Translations under genes and position numbers: made by a program | The notes under the pieces: generated by a model | What the model was told of the DNA's origin: nothing | The model's database searches: none | Seen by the model: only the letters and a program-made list of their open reading frames with translations | In this document: piece after piece, positions 19,846-30,589 of the stretch | Layout: each line of letters opens with the position of its first letter | Numbering within the stretch: the stretch's first letter is position 1 | DNA from: Azorinus chamasolen | Lineage: Eukaryota > Mollusca > Bivalvia > Cardiida > Solecurtidae | Assembly (NCBI GenBank): GCA_963576725.1 | Contig: OY755236.1 | Coordinates: 68,604,379-68,668,378 of the forward strand | Direction of reading: 5' to 3' | DNA length: 64,000 nt

Positions 19846-20057
19846 TTAACCCTAACAATGCTAAATTTTCAAATGGACTTTCTGAAATTCAAACAGGTTA
19901 AGCTTATGGTGAATATTTAGGGATTTTTCTAAAGAAATGTGTATCATGACAAACAGTGCAGACCCTGATGAGAGGGCCCCTATAGGAGCCCTCTCATCTG
20001 GGTCTACACTGTTTACAAAGGACATTAGTGACTTGTGTCCCACACTGTAAGGGTTAA
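19846..20057 (-). mobile_element. TTAA-D MITE
   Basis: The ends are TTAACCCTAACAATGCTAAA and CCCACACTGTAAGGGTTAA. The hairpin is ACAAACAGTGCAGACCCTGA, GAGGGCCCC / GGAGCCCTC, GGGTCTACACTGTTTAC. Confidence 0.88.
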
Positions 20058-20238
20058 TTCTTTGCATGCTAAGTCATTTTTTGCCTGCAACATTGAACAA
20101 TTGTTATTAGCTTCAATTCTTAAAATTAAATTTCTCTCATTTCAAAAGTATGGTCAAAGTGTCAAACAGCTTTGATTCTAATAAAACACCGCATTATACA
20201 GTTTCTCATCAGGATCCAAACTGTTTGTATAGGTACTT
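20054..20238 (+). mobile_element. TTAA-H MITE abutting TTAA-D
   Basis: It starts at the TTAA that ends the previous element (TTAATTCTTTGCATGCTAAG). It contains AAGTGTCAAACAGCTTTGAT and CAGGATCCAAACTGTTTG. The right terminus is lost. Confidence 0.68.
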
Positions 20239-20281
20239 ATGGTTTCCTTGTCTAAATATTGCTTAATTTGTCATGTTTTTT

Positions 20282-21612
20282 AGCTCACCAGAGCACAAAG
20301 TGCTCAGGGTGAGCTTTTGTGATCGCCTGATGTCCGTCGGTGTTCGGCGTGCGTCGTCCGTCGTTTGTCGTTCGGCGTCCGTCGTCAACAATTTGAACCT
20401 TTAAAAATCTTCTCCTCTGAATCTACAGGGTTCTCAGCTTTCATCTTTAACACATAGCATCATATTCAGGTCCTCTACAAAAGTTATATAAATTATGCCC
20501 CTGGGGTCAAAATTGGCCCCGCCCCAGGGGTGCCTTGTTTTCAATAGAAACATATAGTAAAACTTTGAAAATCTTCTCCTTTGAAACTGGAAGGTTCTCA
20601 GCTTTCATATTTGGCACATAGCATCATGTTCAGGTCCTCTGCAAAAGTTATATAAATTATGCCCCTGGGTCCAAAATTGGCCCTGTCCCAGGGGTGGCTA
20701 ATTTTCAATAGAAACAAATAGAGAAAACTTTCAAAATCTTCTCCTCTGAAACTGGAAGGTTCTCAGCTTTAATATTTGGCGCATAACATCATGTTCAGGT
20801 CCTCTACAAAAGTTATATAAATTATGTCCCTGGGGTCAAGATTGGCCCCGCCCCAGGGGTGGACATTTTTCAATAGAAACATATAGTGAAAACTTTGAAA
20901 ATCTTTTCCTGAACCTGGAAGGTTCTCAGCTTTTCATATTTGGCACATAGAATCCTAATCAGATCCTCTACAAAATTTGTATAAATTATGCCCCTGGGGT
21001 CAAAATTGGTCCCGCCTCAGGGGTGCCTTGTTTTCTATAGAAACATATAGTGAAAACTTTGAAAATCTTCTCCTCTGAAACTGGAAGGTTCTCAGCTTTC
21101 ATATTTGGCACATAACATCATGTTCAGGTCCTCTACGAAAGTTTTTTAAATTATGCCCCTGGGGTCAAAATTGGCCCCCGCCCCAGGGGTGGCCATTTTT
21201 CAATAGAAACATATAGTGAAAACTTTGAAAATCTTCTCCTGAACCTGGAAGGTTCTCAGCTTTTCAGATTTGGCACATAGAATCCTAATCAGGTCCTCTA
21301 CAAAATTTGTATAAATTATGCCCCTGGGGTCAAAATTGGTCCCTCCCCAGGGGTGCTTTGTTTTCTATAGAAACATATAGTGAAAACTTTGAAAATCTTG
21401 TCCTCTGAAACTGGAAGGTTCTCAGCTTTCATATTTGGCACATAGCATCATGTTCAGGTCCTCTATAAAAGTTGTATAAATTATGCCCCTGGGGTAAAAA
21501 TGGCCCCGCCCCAGGGGTAGCCAGTTTTCAATAGAAAAGTATAGTGAAAACTTTGAAAATCTTCTCTTCTGATTGTCTGGTGAGCGATGTCAGGGCCATT
21601 CTGGCCCTCTTG
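20282..21612 (+). mobile_element. Helentron-like element, AGCTCACC type
   Basis: It starts after a T-run with AGCTCACCAGAGCACAAAGT, a self-pairing head (GCTCACC...GGTGAGC). Next come a (GTCCGTCG)n microsatellite and about seven units of 164 bp (AAAATCTTCTCC at 20404, 20568, 20732, 20898 and on). The end is subterminal CTGGTGAGC, the hairpin GGGCCATTCTGGCCC, and CTCTTG before TT. It is 1331 bp and non-coding. Confidence 0.9.
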
Positions 21613-21899
21613 TTAATAAAATGGATTTCTTCTAAATATGTTATTATCTCTTTCTCTTTTCATATCTGATGGCTTCTTCATGGCATACTTGTGTACAGGT
21701 AAGGAACACATTTTATTCTGTGAACAAGATTTGGCTAACTTGTAAATATACCAGAATAATGTATTTCACCGGTGTTAGTCAAAAAACATAAATCAACAAA
21801 GGTACAAGTTAGTTCCCCATTTTATATCTTCTGCTTTAGCAAGATGACACAGATGATTTTCTCTGCCATCCTTCTACCTGTCTGTCTTTCATGCTTTTT
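21613..21899 (+). repeat. Segmental duplication, copy 1 (partner 39025-39535)
   Basis: It shares long stretches with the partner: TTTTCATATCTGATGGCTTC, TACAGGTAAGGAA, ACATTTTATTCTGTGA, GTTAGTCAAAAAACATAAA, CCCATTTTATATCTTCTGC. TGTACAGGTAAGG resembles a splice donor, but both copies drift without codon structure, so I do not call an exon. Homology resumes past the next element (23476-23515). Confidence 0.85.
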
Positions 21900-22673
21900 A
21901 GCTCACCAGAGCATGAAATGCTCAGGGTGAGCTTTTGTGATCACCTGATGTCCGTCGTCCGTTGGCGTGCGTCGTCCGTCGTGCGTCGTCAGTCGTCAAC
22001 AATTTGAACCTTTAAAAATCTTCTCCTCTGAATCTACAGGATTCTCAGCTTTCATCTTTGGCACATAGCATCATCTTTAGGTCCTCTACAAAAGTTATAT
22101 ATATTATGCCCCTGGGGTCAAAATTGGCCCCGCCCCAGGGGTGTCTTATTTTCAATAGAAACATGTAGTAAAACTTTGAAAATCTTCTTCTCTGAAACTG
22201 AAAGGCTCTCAGCTTTCATATTTGGCACATAGCATCATGTTCAGGTCCTCTACAAAAGTTATATAAATTATGGCCCTGGGGTCAAAATTGGCCGCGCCCC
22301 AGGGGTGGAGAGTTTTCAATAGAAACATATAGTGAACTTTGAAAATCTTCTTCCTTTGAAACTGAAATGCTTCATAGCTTTCATATTTGGCACATAGCAT
22401 CATATTCAGGTCTTCTACAAAAGTTATATAAATCATGCCACCAGTCAAAATTGGCCCCACCCCAGGGGTTGCAAGTTTTTCAAAGCTGACTTACATTAGC
22501 TATTTATAAACATTTGCTGGTGTCTATTTTTAGCATACATTAAAGGGAGATTATCTCCCTTTGCCCCCTTTTTTTATAACAACTGGATTGTCTCCCTTTT
22601 TGGTAGTAACTCTGCAGTCATATTGCAGATCTACCCAAACAATGAAAATTTTTGCACAGTAAATCAGACAATT

Positions 22674-22830
22674 AACCCTTTACTCCATAAATATGCCTTT
22701 CTACACCTTTGCAAACAGAGTAGACCCAGATCAGATGGCTCATGTAGTAGCCATCTGATCAGTCTGCTGTTTGCTTATGATATAATATAGTGCAAAGTGC
22801 ATTACATTATTTTCATTTTGTGTATAATAT
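22674..22830 (+). mobile_element. TTAA-B MITE inside the composite element, 3' truncated
   Basis: TTAACCCTTTACTCCATAAA starts it. The hairpin is GCAAACAGAGTAGACCCAGA, CAGATGGCTCATGTAGTAGC and CATCTGATCAGTCTGCTGTTTGC. The right B block is missing after GATATAATATAG. The partner copy (43330) is truncated at the same point. Confidence 0.82.
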
Positions 22831-22846
22831 TCTTATAATATGTTTG

Positions 22847-23094
22847 CTAACCCTTTCGCTCATGTTAACACTTTTTTCACACATTTGCAAACAGAACAGA
22901 CACAGATCAGACGGCTCCTATAGCAGCTGTCTGACCAGGGTTTGCTCTGTTTGTCAATGGAATTTGAAAGATGTTGCTTTACTTTCTAAAATGACTACAC
23001 TGTCTCACTTTCCATATTTTATTATAACTATTTTGTCTATGGATATTCAGTAGGTATTTAAATTTTGAATAAACATAGAACAGGGGAAGGGTTG
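22847..23094 (+). mobile_element. TTAA-A MITE inside the composite element
   Basis: CTAACCCTTTCGCTCATGTT to GAACAGGGGAAGGGTTG, so both terminal TTAA are mutated. The hairpin is GCAAACAGAACAGACACAGA, CAGACGGCTCC / CAGCTGTCTG. Confidence 0.85.
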
Positions 23095-23475
23095 AAAATA
23101 AATTAAGATATGAATAATAATAACTCATGAAGGTGTAATGAAAATATCTGAAATTTTGAATATTATTTATAAGTACATGTATAGATTAAATTATTCTTTC
23201 TAAAATTCAACCAATTTGCCCAGGGAAAGGGTATACATACTTTTGTACATGCCCTTCTTTAGATTTGCATTTTTATATGTTTTCATTTACATTTTCTTAA
23301 ATTTTCTTCACTTGAGGTCCTCTACAAAAGTTACATAAATTATGCCCCTTGAGTCAAAATTGGCCCTCGCCAGGGCTGGCTAGTTTTCTATAGAAACACA
23401 TAGTGAAAACTTTGAAAATCTTGAATCTCCTCTGATTGTCTGGTGAGCGTTGTCAGGGCCTTTCAGGCCCTCTTG

Positions 23476-23820
23476 TTTGTCATTGACCCATTTATGATCC
23501 TTTGAAAACTTGAAGAAAAAAAATGCCAAGTTATTGACTAATTTTTTCATTCACAAACAGTTTTGTCCTCAAATACAGGGGCTATTATCTTGAAACTTTG
23601 AAGGGTTTTTCATCAGCATAAGGTGACTCCACCAAGCAGTCACAATATTGTAACTCCAGCATGCATAAAGCTTAAGATACCTCTCTTTGTAATCTTGAAT
23701 TGTTGGTCCATGTGTTGAACTTGATATTTGGTTACACTTCTCTTGTAACTCTGAGAGTTGTTATATTTTTAAAATGCTTTATATTCATTTACTATGATAA
23801 GATTGATGTGTAAAGCAAGT
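23476..23820. other. Unassigned spacer after the duplication flank
   Basis: The first about 40 bp (TCATTGACCCATTTATGATC, CTTTGAAAACTTG) match 39503-39545 and mark the far side of the HL insertion. The rest has no recognised feature. Confidence 0.45.
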
Positions 23821-24440
23821 ATAAGTCTGGCCAGTATCTTGTAAGAATTACCTCTCATCTCTTCAACCACTTCAGGGTTAGGGTTTCCAAATTTCTTGTG
23901 GGATGCGTCATGGGAAGGTGGACTGTCACACTCTAATTTGGTGTCTCAGTGACCTTGACTTTAACTTCAGTTTTTGTAAACATTTGTATAGAAATTTGTC
24001 CAGATGATATATCCTCAACCCCTTGTGTTAAGATTTCCAAATTTATTTTGTGAGTGCATCATGGGAAGGGGAAGTGTCGCATACTACTTTTATGTCTCTC
24101 TGACCTTGACCTCAATTTTAGTAAAAGACTGAAATTTGTTCGGATGATTAATTAAATCCTCAATCCTTTTGGATAGGATTTCGAAATTTATTGTGCGGGT
24201 GTATTTTCAGGGAAGGGGAAATGTGGCATACTGCTGTGGTGTCTCTGTAACCTTGAACCAATGCTGTAATTTAAATTGTCTGAAATTTGTCCACTGATTA
24301 TATCCTCAAACCCTTGAGTTAGGATTTCAAATTTCTTGTGTGGATGCATCTTGGGAAGGCAGAGTGTCACATACTACTTTGGTGTCTCTAAATGACCTTG
24401 ACCCTGACTTTGACCTCAGTGTTTGTCAAGAAATTTGTCT
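23821..24440. repeat. Tandem array, ~150 bp unit, 4 copies
   Basis: GGGAAGG with a following GTGTCRCA-type phrase recurs at about 23911, 24063, 24212 and 24353. Units share CCTCAACCCTTGTGTTAGGA-like, ATTTCAAATTT and GTGTCTCTGACCTTGAC phrases. No Helentron-like ends are visible. Confidence 0.78.
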
Positions 24441-24544
24441 GCAGTATGGAAATGCTAAGAGCAGTCTCCGTGGTTCGATGATGGATTACTAATTGACATT
24501 ACAAAAAAATCAAATTAGTGTCATTCATATTTTGTTGCTTTTAT

Positions 24545-24793
24545 TTAACCCATAAATATGCCTTTCTACGCTTTTGCAAACCGAGAAGACCCAGATCAGA
24601 CGGCTCCTATAGGAGCCGTCTGAGCAAGGTCTGCTCTGTTTGCTTATGGAATAATAATAGATACATTGTATTATTCTACAGTTTCTACTATAGCCAAAAA
24701 CTCATGTGTCAATGTGTCATTATCAGAATTAATCTAATTAATATTTATGATGTCATAATTTCTTTCATAAATATTCATGGAGTAAAGAGTTAA
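24545..24793 (+). mobile_element. TTAA-B MITE, well preserved
   Basis: TTAACCCATAAATATGCCTT (a short deletion in the terminal CCCTTTACTCC) to ATTCATGGAGTAAAGAGTTAA. The hairpin core CAGACGGCTCCTATAGGAGC + CGTCTG is perfect. Right block: TTCTACAGTTTCTACTATAG. Confidence 0.88.
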
Positions 24794-25139
24794 AAGTATA
24801 TGGTCAGTAGCCTAGGATCTTTTATCATCGTTTGTTGTATGATACTGAAATAAATCTGGGTATAATACTGTAAAAATAAAATTATTGTCAATCAACTTGT
24901 GTAATATTTTGTAGGAACTTTCAAATAGCTTCTTTCTTGATTCATTTTGGAGTCTGATTTCTAATCTTCCTTTAGCAATATTTTACAAATTACTTTAAAA
25001 TAATCATGAGTTATGAGGTTCATATAATATTCGTAATTATATACTCTGCAAATATCAGCTAGGTTTTTCACTGTCCAGGGAAAACTCAAGTGTCAGGCTT
25101 TCAAGAAATAACACCAGAAGTGTACAAATTCAATTTTGA
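24794..25139. other. Unassigned spacer
   Basis: AT-rich, with nothing recognised on either strand. Confidence 0.4.
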
Positions 25140-25330
25140 TTAATTCTTTGCATGCTAGCGGTGGATTATGCTTCTATTTGTGACCTATGTAAACAGTTTG
25201 GATCTAGATCAGGCCCTAAAATATGCTGTGCCTGATCTAGATCCAAATTAATTGTCACTCAGACTCAACCTTTGAAAAAAATTAAAAAGAAAATAAATAG
25301 TTTTGAAAATATTCCAGATGACAATTGAGC
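25140..25330 (-). mobile_element. TTAA-H MITE
   Basis: It starts TTAATTCTTTGCATGCTAGC. The hairpin TAAACAGTTTGGATCTAGAT + CAGGCCC pairs with CCTGATCTAGATCCAAATTA. ATTGTCACTCAGACTCAACC and CAGATGACAATTGAG complete the reverse of the 17887 copy. Confidence 0.76.
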
Positions 25331-25514
25331 AGATAACATGAAAAGAGTTTGAAGCTTTTGCGGTTTGTGGTGAAAGAGAGAGACATTTGAGTGTCTGAAG
25401 TGTTTTGTTTTATGCCCCAGCCAAATGCGGGTAAAATAGTGTTGTAGTAACATTTGTCCGGATTGTACAAACGATGTAGAGTTACTGGTTACATTGCTTG
25501 TGACGTCTACAAAT

Positions 25515-25708
25515 TTAACTCTTTTGCATCCTAAGTAATTGTTGTTTGTTGATATTTCAAAATACAAAATAATTAGTTCTTTTGTTTTTTCTCCAGTTTC
25601 AGTCAATGCGTCAAAAGAGTGAATTCTGATCAGTTACTTGGCATCTCATCTGGATCCAAACTTTTTGCATAGATTATTCTAACTTCAATGCTAGCATGGG
25701 AAGAGTTA
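25515..25708 (+). mobile_element. TTAA-H MITE with clear TIRs
   Basis: The ends TTAACTCTTTTGCATCCTA and TAGCATGGGAAGAGTTAA are the best-kept termini of family H. The interior has TCTCATCTGGATCCAAACTT. The left hairpin arm is mostly eroded (AGTGAATTCTGATCAG). Confidence 0.78.
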
Positions 25709-26011
25709 ATTCTTTCCGTAATGAATACCGGTATATAATTATTATGCATGAATTGATCTTTTCATGAATATTCATTAACTTATTTTTCATAATGGTAACT
25801 TTTCAAGGTTTTGTTTTTTGGCTATACACAAACTAGGTACAAATCTATATAATTCATATAAGAGTGCTCCTAGGCTAGAGGAGCCCTCTCATCAGTCTGC
25901 ACTTTTGTGATGTTACACTTTTCTTTTGAAAAATCCTTAAATATTCACCGTAAGCTTGACCTGTTTGAAATTTGGAATAGTCCATTTGAAAATTCACCAT
26001 TGTAAGGGTTA
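25705..26011. mobile_element. Chimeric MITE: A-like left, TTAA-D right
   Basis: It shares its first TTAA with the preceding H element. The left half (TTAATTCTTTCCGTAATGAA, GCATGAATTGATCTTTTCAT) matches the A-like copy at 4287. After a GCTCC...GGAGCCCTCTCATC tip, the right half is D (TTACACTTTTCTTTTGAAAA, CTTGACCTGTTTGAAATTTG, CATTGTAAGGGTTAA). Confidence 0.8.
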
Positions 26012-26270
26012 AGAAACATGTCGGCTTGAATATAAAATTTTGCTTTCACAGAAGTGATACTAATAGTTTAACAGTTTGTAGCTAAGGAAATTGTGGTGTT
26101 TTCAGAGAGAAATTTTAGACTTGTCACATACTTGGCGCCATAGGAACACGTAAGGCTGAACGCCAAGGTCCAATAATCAAATGACAGAACTGAATGGTTT
26201 TACCTTTAATTGCATGTAGGCAAACTATCATCCTCTGCTCTAGTTATCCATGTATATTTTATTTTACTCC

Positions 26271-26450
26271 TTTAACCCATATTGTCTCATAAAGATGACT
26301 TTTAATTGGCACCTTTGCAAACAGGAGCTGCCTGAGCAGGGTCTGCGGTGTTTGCTTATGGAGTATATGACATTTATGACGTCACAGTCAAACATTTCAT
26401 TGTTATTGTGTAATCATGAAAAGTCTTGTCATTGAATTCTTAAATAAATT
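26271..26450 (+). mobile_element. TTAA-B MITE, strongly decayed
   Basis: TTTAACCCATATTGTCTCAT, GCAAACAGGAGCTGCCTGAG and CAGGGTCTGCGGTGTTTGC are recognisable. The rest is eroded. Confidence 0.5.
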
Positions 26451-26458
26451 TTCATTGT

Positions 26459-26490
26459 ATGTGTGTGTGTTGGGGGTGGGGGTGGGAGTG
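26459..26490 (+). repeat. GT/G-rich simple repeat
   Basis: (TG)n passes into GGGGGTGGGGGTGGGAG. The four G-runs could form a G-quadruplex. Confidence 0.8.
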
Positions 26491-26504
26491 TTATAGGCTT
26501 TTTA

Positions 26505-26727
26505 ACGATTTTGCAAAGAGAGTAGATCCAGATCAGATGCCCCATGTAGGAGCCGTTTGATCAGGGTCTGCTGCATTTGCTTGCTGATTTATAAGCTCTG
26601 GTTCTACAGTTTCTGCCATGGTCAAAAACAAACTACTGTGTTCATATACTATTAATTGTCAGAATTCAGTTACTATTCATGACATTATTATTTCAAACAT
26701 GAATATTTATTGGAATGAATGGCTTAA
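26505..26727 (+). mobile_element. TTAA-B MITE, internal TTAA site unoccupied
   Basis: TATAGGCTTTTTAACGATTT shows the internal TTAA that is hit in other B copies, here intact. The hairpin is GCAAAGAGAGTAGATCCAGA / GGGTCTGCTGCATTTGC. The end TTTATTGGAATGAATGGCTTAA shares its TTAA with the next element. Confidence 0.78.
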
Positions 26728-26986
26728 CCCTTTACTCCATGAATATTCATGTAAGAAGTAATCATATGATATAATGTACAACATGTATTAATTAAATTAA
26801 TTATTATAATATCACACGGACACAGGACGTTTTGGGATGGCAGAAACTGTAGTCATATCTATATTTTATCATAAGCAAACATGCAGACCCTGATCAGACA
26901 GCTCCTATAAGAGCCATCTGATCTGAGTCTACTCTGTTTGCAAAGGCTTAGAAAGGTGTATACATGTATACGGAGTAAAGGGTTAA
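26724..26986 (-). mobile_element. TTAA-B MITE
   Basis: TTAACCCTTTACTCCATGAA to TATACGGAGTAAAGGGTTAA. The hairpin is GCAAACATGCAGACCCTGAT, CAGACAGCTCCTATAAGAGC, CATCTGATCTGAGTCTACTC. The interior GGCAGAAACTGTAGTCATAT is the B block. Confidence 0.88.
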
Positions 26987-27273
26987 AAACAGTGTCAAAG
27001 TGTCAAACAGTTTGTATGATATGCCCAGTGACGGGAATAGACTGTTATTCCTTGTTGGAGTGACTGGTAGGTCAATCTGAGTCTAATTATTTCCTTAAGG
27101 CTTTACTGTGACACTGTTGAAGACCAAAGCTAATATAATATTGGTCAAGTTTATCTAATTAGTATCTATGTCCAATAGACATTTACATTATTAACCCTTT
27201 CCTACAGTAAGTTTGTTCATGTGCAAACTCTGTTATCACTTTCATTTCTTAAAATCGAGTTTTCTTCTATTAC

Positions 27274-27419
27274 AGAAGCTTAATGCAGGGTGAAAGTCAT
27301 GCAGGAAGCTCCTCTAGGAGCTTTCTGCATGACTTTCACTCTGCATTAGGCAGCCACCTGCCTAAAAGTATCTAAATTCTTTTGCATTAGAATTCCGATT
27401 TAGATGGGTTTTACTGTAC
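27274..27419 (+). mobile_element. TA-F MITE, 5' truncated
   Basis: It begins within the core (AGCTTAATGCAGGGTGAAAG). It has a perfect GAAGCTCCTCTAGGAGCTTTC-type tip and ends GATTTAGATGGGTTTTACTGTA. The left terminus is absent. Confidence 0.78.
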
Positions 27420-27439
27420 TTTGAAAGATATGTGTCTTA

Positions 27440-27770
27440 AGTTTCAAACACTTTGAATCCTGATGCTGTGCTGTGTTACCGTGTTCCATCTGGATCCAAA
27501 CTGGGAGCATAAGTTATCACAAATTTGCTGCATTATGATGCTAAGAATTAACCATTTCAGTGTAGGAAGTGAGTCACTGATGTCATTTGCAAACAGTGTA
27601 GACCCAGAATCTCAGAGATGAGAGGGCTTATAGAGGAGCCCTCTCATCAGGGTCTTCACTGATTGTTATGTAATATATTTTCTCATAAAAATCCTTAAAT
27701 ATTCATGGTAAGCTTGACCTGTTTGAATTGTAGAATAGTTCATTTGAAAATTCTGCATTGAAAGGGTTAA
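27440..27770 (+). mobile_element. H fragment then complete TTAA-D MITE
   Basis: 27440-27551 is H (AAGTTTCAAACACTTTGAAT, CCATCTGGATCCAAACTG). 27548-27770 is D: TTAACCATTTCAGTGTAGGA to GCATTGAAAGGGTTAA, hairpin GCAAACAGTGTAGACCCAGA and GAGGGCTTATAGAGGAGCCC, with an eight-base repeat (ATCTCAGAGATGAG) in the left arm. Confidence 0.78.
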
Positions 27771-28372
27771 TATGCATATTGTATAACTTCACAAGTGTCT
27801 CTTCAGCTTAGGCAATAAATCTGGATAATCCGACACTGATATGTGTACAGTCGAAACCACTTAAAAGACTTCTTTGACACTCAGCAAGTATGTCTGTTTG
27901 TTTAAAACGTGAAATTGTTGACTCTGATGTCTTATGTTTAGCCGTAAGTAAATATATGTGGGAAGTAAAATGACATCTGCTCCAATTCTCACAACTATTT
28001 TTACTTCCATTTCATTTTAAAACTATAATCAGAGTTTAATATTTTGGATTCTGATAAGATGTCAACTTACATGTAGTTTTATCTGGATCCAAAATGGTTT
28101 CCTTTTAGGCTAATTAACAAATTCACAGCTTACTGGTAGATATTTGACCGAGTTGCACAGTTAGATCTAGGTTGCTTTGATTTGAAAATGTAAGAGATGT
28201 TTTATAAAAAAAGAAGTTTCAACCCTTTACCTGAAGAATATACAGAGATTAATTAGCTGATTAACATGGCAGAAATAGTAGAATCACATCTAATATTTCA
28301 TAAGCAAAGTGAGCAGGTCCAGATCTGATCTATGTCTTTTATGTTTGCAAAAGAATAAAATATTTTTTTACT
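27771..28372. other. Spacer with H and B remnants
   Basis: 28040-28100 has TCTGGATCCAAAATGGTTTC (H). 28219-28370 has CAACCCTTTACCTGAAGAAT and CATGGCAGAAATAGTAGAAT (B, minus) without a usable hairpin. 27771-28040 is unassigned. Confidence 0.5.
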
Positions 28373-28577
28373 TTAGCTCTAACAGTGTGGGACACGAGTC
28401 CCTAATGACCTTTGCAAACAAGGACTAGACCAAGATGAGAGGGCTCCTATAGGAGCCCTCTCATTAGGGTGTCATGTTACACTTTGTTTTTAGAAAAATC
28501 CCTAAATATTCACTGTTAAGCTTGACCCGTTTGAATTTTGGAATAGTCCCATTTTAAAATTCAGCATTGTAAGGGTT
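28373..28577 (+). mobile_element. TTAA-D MITE
   Basis: TAACAGTGTGGGACACGAGT to GCATTGTAAGGGTTA. The core GAGAGGGCTCCTATAGGAGC + CCTCTC is perfect. The outer right arm is shortened (ATTAGGGTGTCATG). Confidence 0.82.
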
Positions 28578-28649
28578 AGGTAAATGGTTATAAATTGAAT
28601 ATCAATAGCTGAATTGTTATTATGACATACATGTACTAATAATGAATAA

Positions 28650-30124
28650 GGAATTTTTATTGTCCGGCGTCAGGCGTGCGTCGTCCGTCGTCAACAATTT
28701 GCTTGTGAACACTATAGCAATAGCAATAGATTTTATTGTGATAAAGGCCTCCGGCCCAAACACATATACAACATATAAACAGTATACAGTAAACAATAGT
28801 GGTCACAATTTTAGTCCAATCTTAATGAAACTGCATCAGAATGATTGTCTTGATAAAATCTTGGACGAGTTCGAAAGTAGATCACATGGGGTCAAAAACT
28901 AGGTCACTAGGTCATATGGTAGGAAAACCTTGTAAACAATTTAAAGGTCACATTTTCAGCCCAATCTTCATGAAACTTTGTTAGAGTGATTGTCCTGAAA
29001 AAAAATCCCAGACAACTTTGAAAGTGGGTCATGTGGGATAAAAAACTAGGTCACCAGGTCAAATAGTAGAAAAACCTTGTGAACACTCTAGAGGTCACAT
29101 TTTCAGCCCAGTCGTCATGAAACTTTTGTCAGAATGATTGTCTTGATAAAATCTTGGAGGAGTTCGAAAGTGGGTCATGTGGGGTCAAAACTAGGTCACC
29201 AGGTCAAATAATAGAAAAACCTTGTGAACACTCTGGAGGTCACATTTTCAGCCCAATCTTCATGAAACGTTATCAGAATAACTGTTTTGATAAAATCTCA
29301 GACAACTTTGAAAGTGGGTCACATGGGGTCAAAAACTAGATCACTAGGTCAAACAGTAGAAAAACCGTGTGAACACTCTACTGCTCTCATTTTTTGTCCA
29401 ATCTTCATGAAACTTAGAATAATTGTCTTGATAGAATCTTAGATGGGTTTGAAAGTGGGTCATGTGGGGTCAAAAACTAGGTCACTAGGTCAAATAGTAG
29501 AAAAAACCTTGTGAACACTCTAGAGGTCACATTTTTGTTCAATCTTCATGAAACTTAGTCAAAATGATTGTCTTGATAAAATCTCGTACGAGTTTGAAAG
29601 TGGGTCACATGGGGTGAAAAACTAGGTCACAAGGTCAAATGCTAGGAAAACCTTGTGAACATGCTAGAGATCACATTTTTAGCCAAGTCTTCATGAAATT
29701 TAGACAAAATGATTGTCCTGATAAAATCTTGAATGAGATTGAAAGTGGATTAAGTGGGTCCAAAATGTAGGTCACTAGGTCATATCTTAGAAAAATCTTG
29801 TTAACACTCCAGAGATCACATTTTTAGCTGAATCTTCCTCAAACCTACTCAGAATGTTTTTCTTGATGATATCAAGGTTGAGTTTGATCATGATCGGGCG
29901 GGGTCAAAAAGTAGGTCACTAGGTCAAATCTTAGAAAACTCACTCTAGAGGTCACATTTTTAGGCCAATCGTCATTGGTCAGAATAATTGTCTTGATAAA
30001 ATCTATATTCTAAATCTTTGAAAATCTTGTTCTCCAGAACCGCTGCTCCCATCCTGGGACTACCCAGCTATAATCTTAAATCTATGGTAATCAGGTGAGC
30101 AACTAAGGGCCTTCTTGGCTCTCA
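28650..30124 (+). mobile_element. Helentron-like element, 5' truncated
   Basis: It opens in the microsatellite (GTCCGGCGTCAGGCGTGCGT), so the AGCTCACC head is missing. Next are about eight units of roughly 145 bp (AACCTTGTGAACAC at about 28927, 29072, 29218, 29363, 29508, 29649), each with AGGTCAC and GTCTTGATAAAATCT phrases. It ends with CAGGTGAGC, the hairpin GGGCCTTCTTGGCTC and CTCAGGTTT. Frames inside are array artefacts. Confidence 0.85.
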
Positions 30125-30127
30125 GGT

Positions 30128-30287
30128 TTAACCTAGGCAGAAATAGTAGAATCAGTTCTGTATTTTATATTAGCAAACAGAGCAGACCCTGATCAGATGG
30201 CTCCTATTGAGCAGTCTGACCATGGTCTACTCTGTTTGTAAAGGTATTTAAAGGTGTTATATGGTTTTCCTGTCATGGAAAGGTTAT
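30128..30287 (-). mobile_element. TTAA-B MITE, 5' truncated
   Basis: GGCAGAAATAGTAGAATCAG, then the hairpin GCAAACAGAGCAGACCCTGA, GATGGCTCCTATTGAGCAGTC and TGGTCTACTCTGTTTG. It lies directly against the 3' end of the Helentron-like element. Confidence 0.68.
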
Positions 30288-30589
30288 AATCATAATTCGG
30301 CAACAGTCGTCAAGACAGAAAAGAAGTTCAGAAAATGGACAACAAATTTGGCAGTATACAACAGAATTGTATAAAAGAATAAGTTATTACAGTCTGTTCA
30401 GAGTGCAGAATACATCATCTATTTCGTAGATGAGTTGCCGTAACTTTCTAATGAATGTCTGATGATCAGCAAAATTTACCCCAATTCTCTGTGCAGATTT
30501 ATGTTAACTTTAGGAAAGAATTCAAGCCATTCAAAGAATAATTGTGACCAAGCATAAAGTCTTATTCCTGATAGTATCTTGGCCCGTGT

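Larger units (their letters stand above)
21900..23475 (+). mobile_element. Composite Helentron-like element carrying two MITEs
   Basis: The head is AGCTCACCAGAGCATGAAAT, with (CGTCGTCC)n and about three 164-bp units to 22490. A unique segment with two MITEs follows, then one more partial unit (23305-23440), subterminal CTGGTGAGCG, the hairpin GGGCCTTTCAGGCCC and CTCTTG. The same architecture recurs at 42004-44123. Confidence 0.88.

Noticed and set aside
21680..21715. Possible exon ending TGTACAG/GTAAGG, duplicated near 39102
   Set aside because: The two copies differ by indels that ignore reading frame, and no flanking acceptor-plus-frame structure is visible. Part of a segmental duplication.
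25265..25606. 113-codon minus-strand frame starting MTETGEKTKELI
   Set aside because: It spans the right end of one H MITE, spacer and part of another. No domain motif, and ends in an AT-rich tract.
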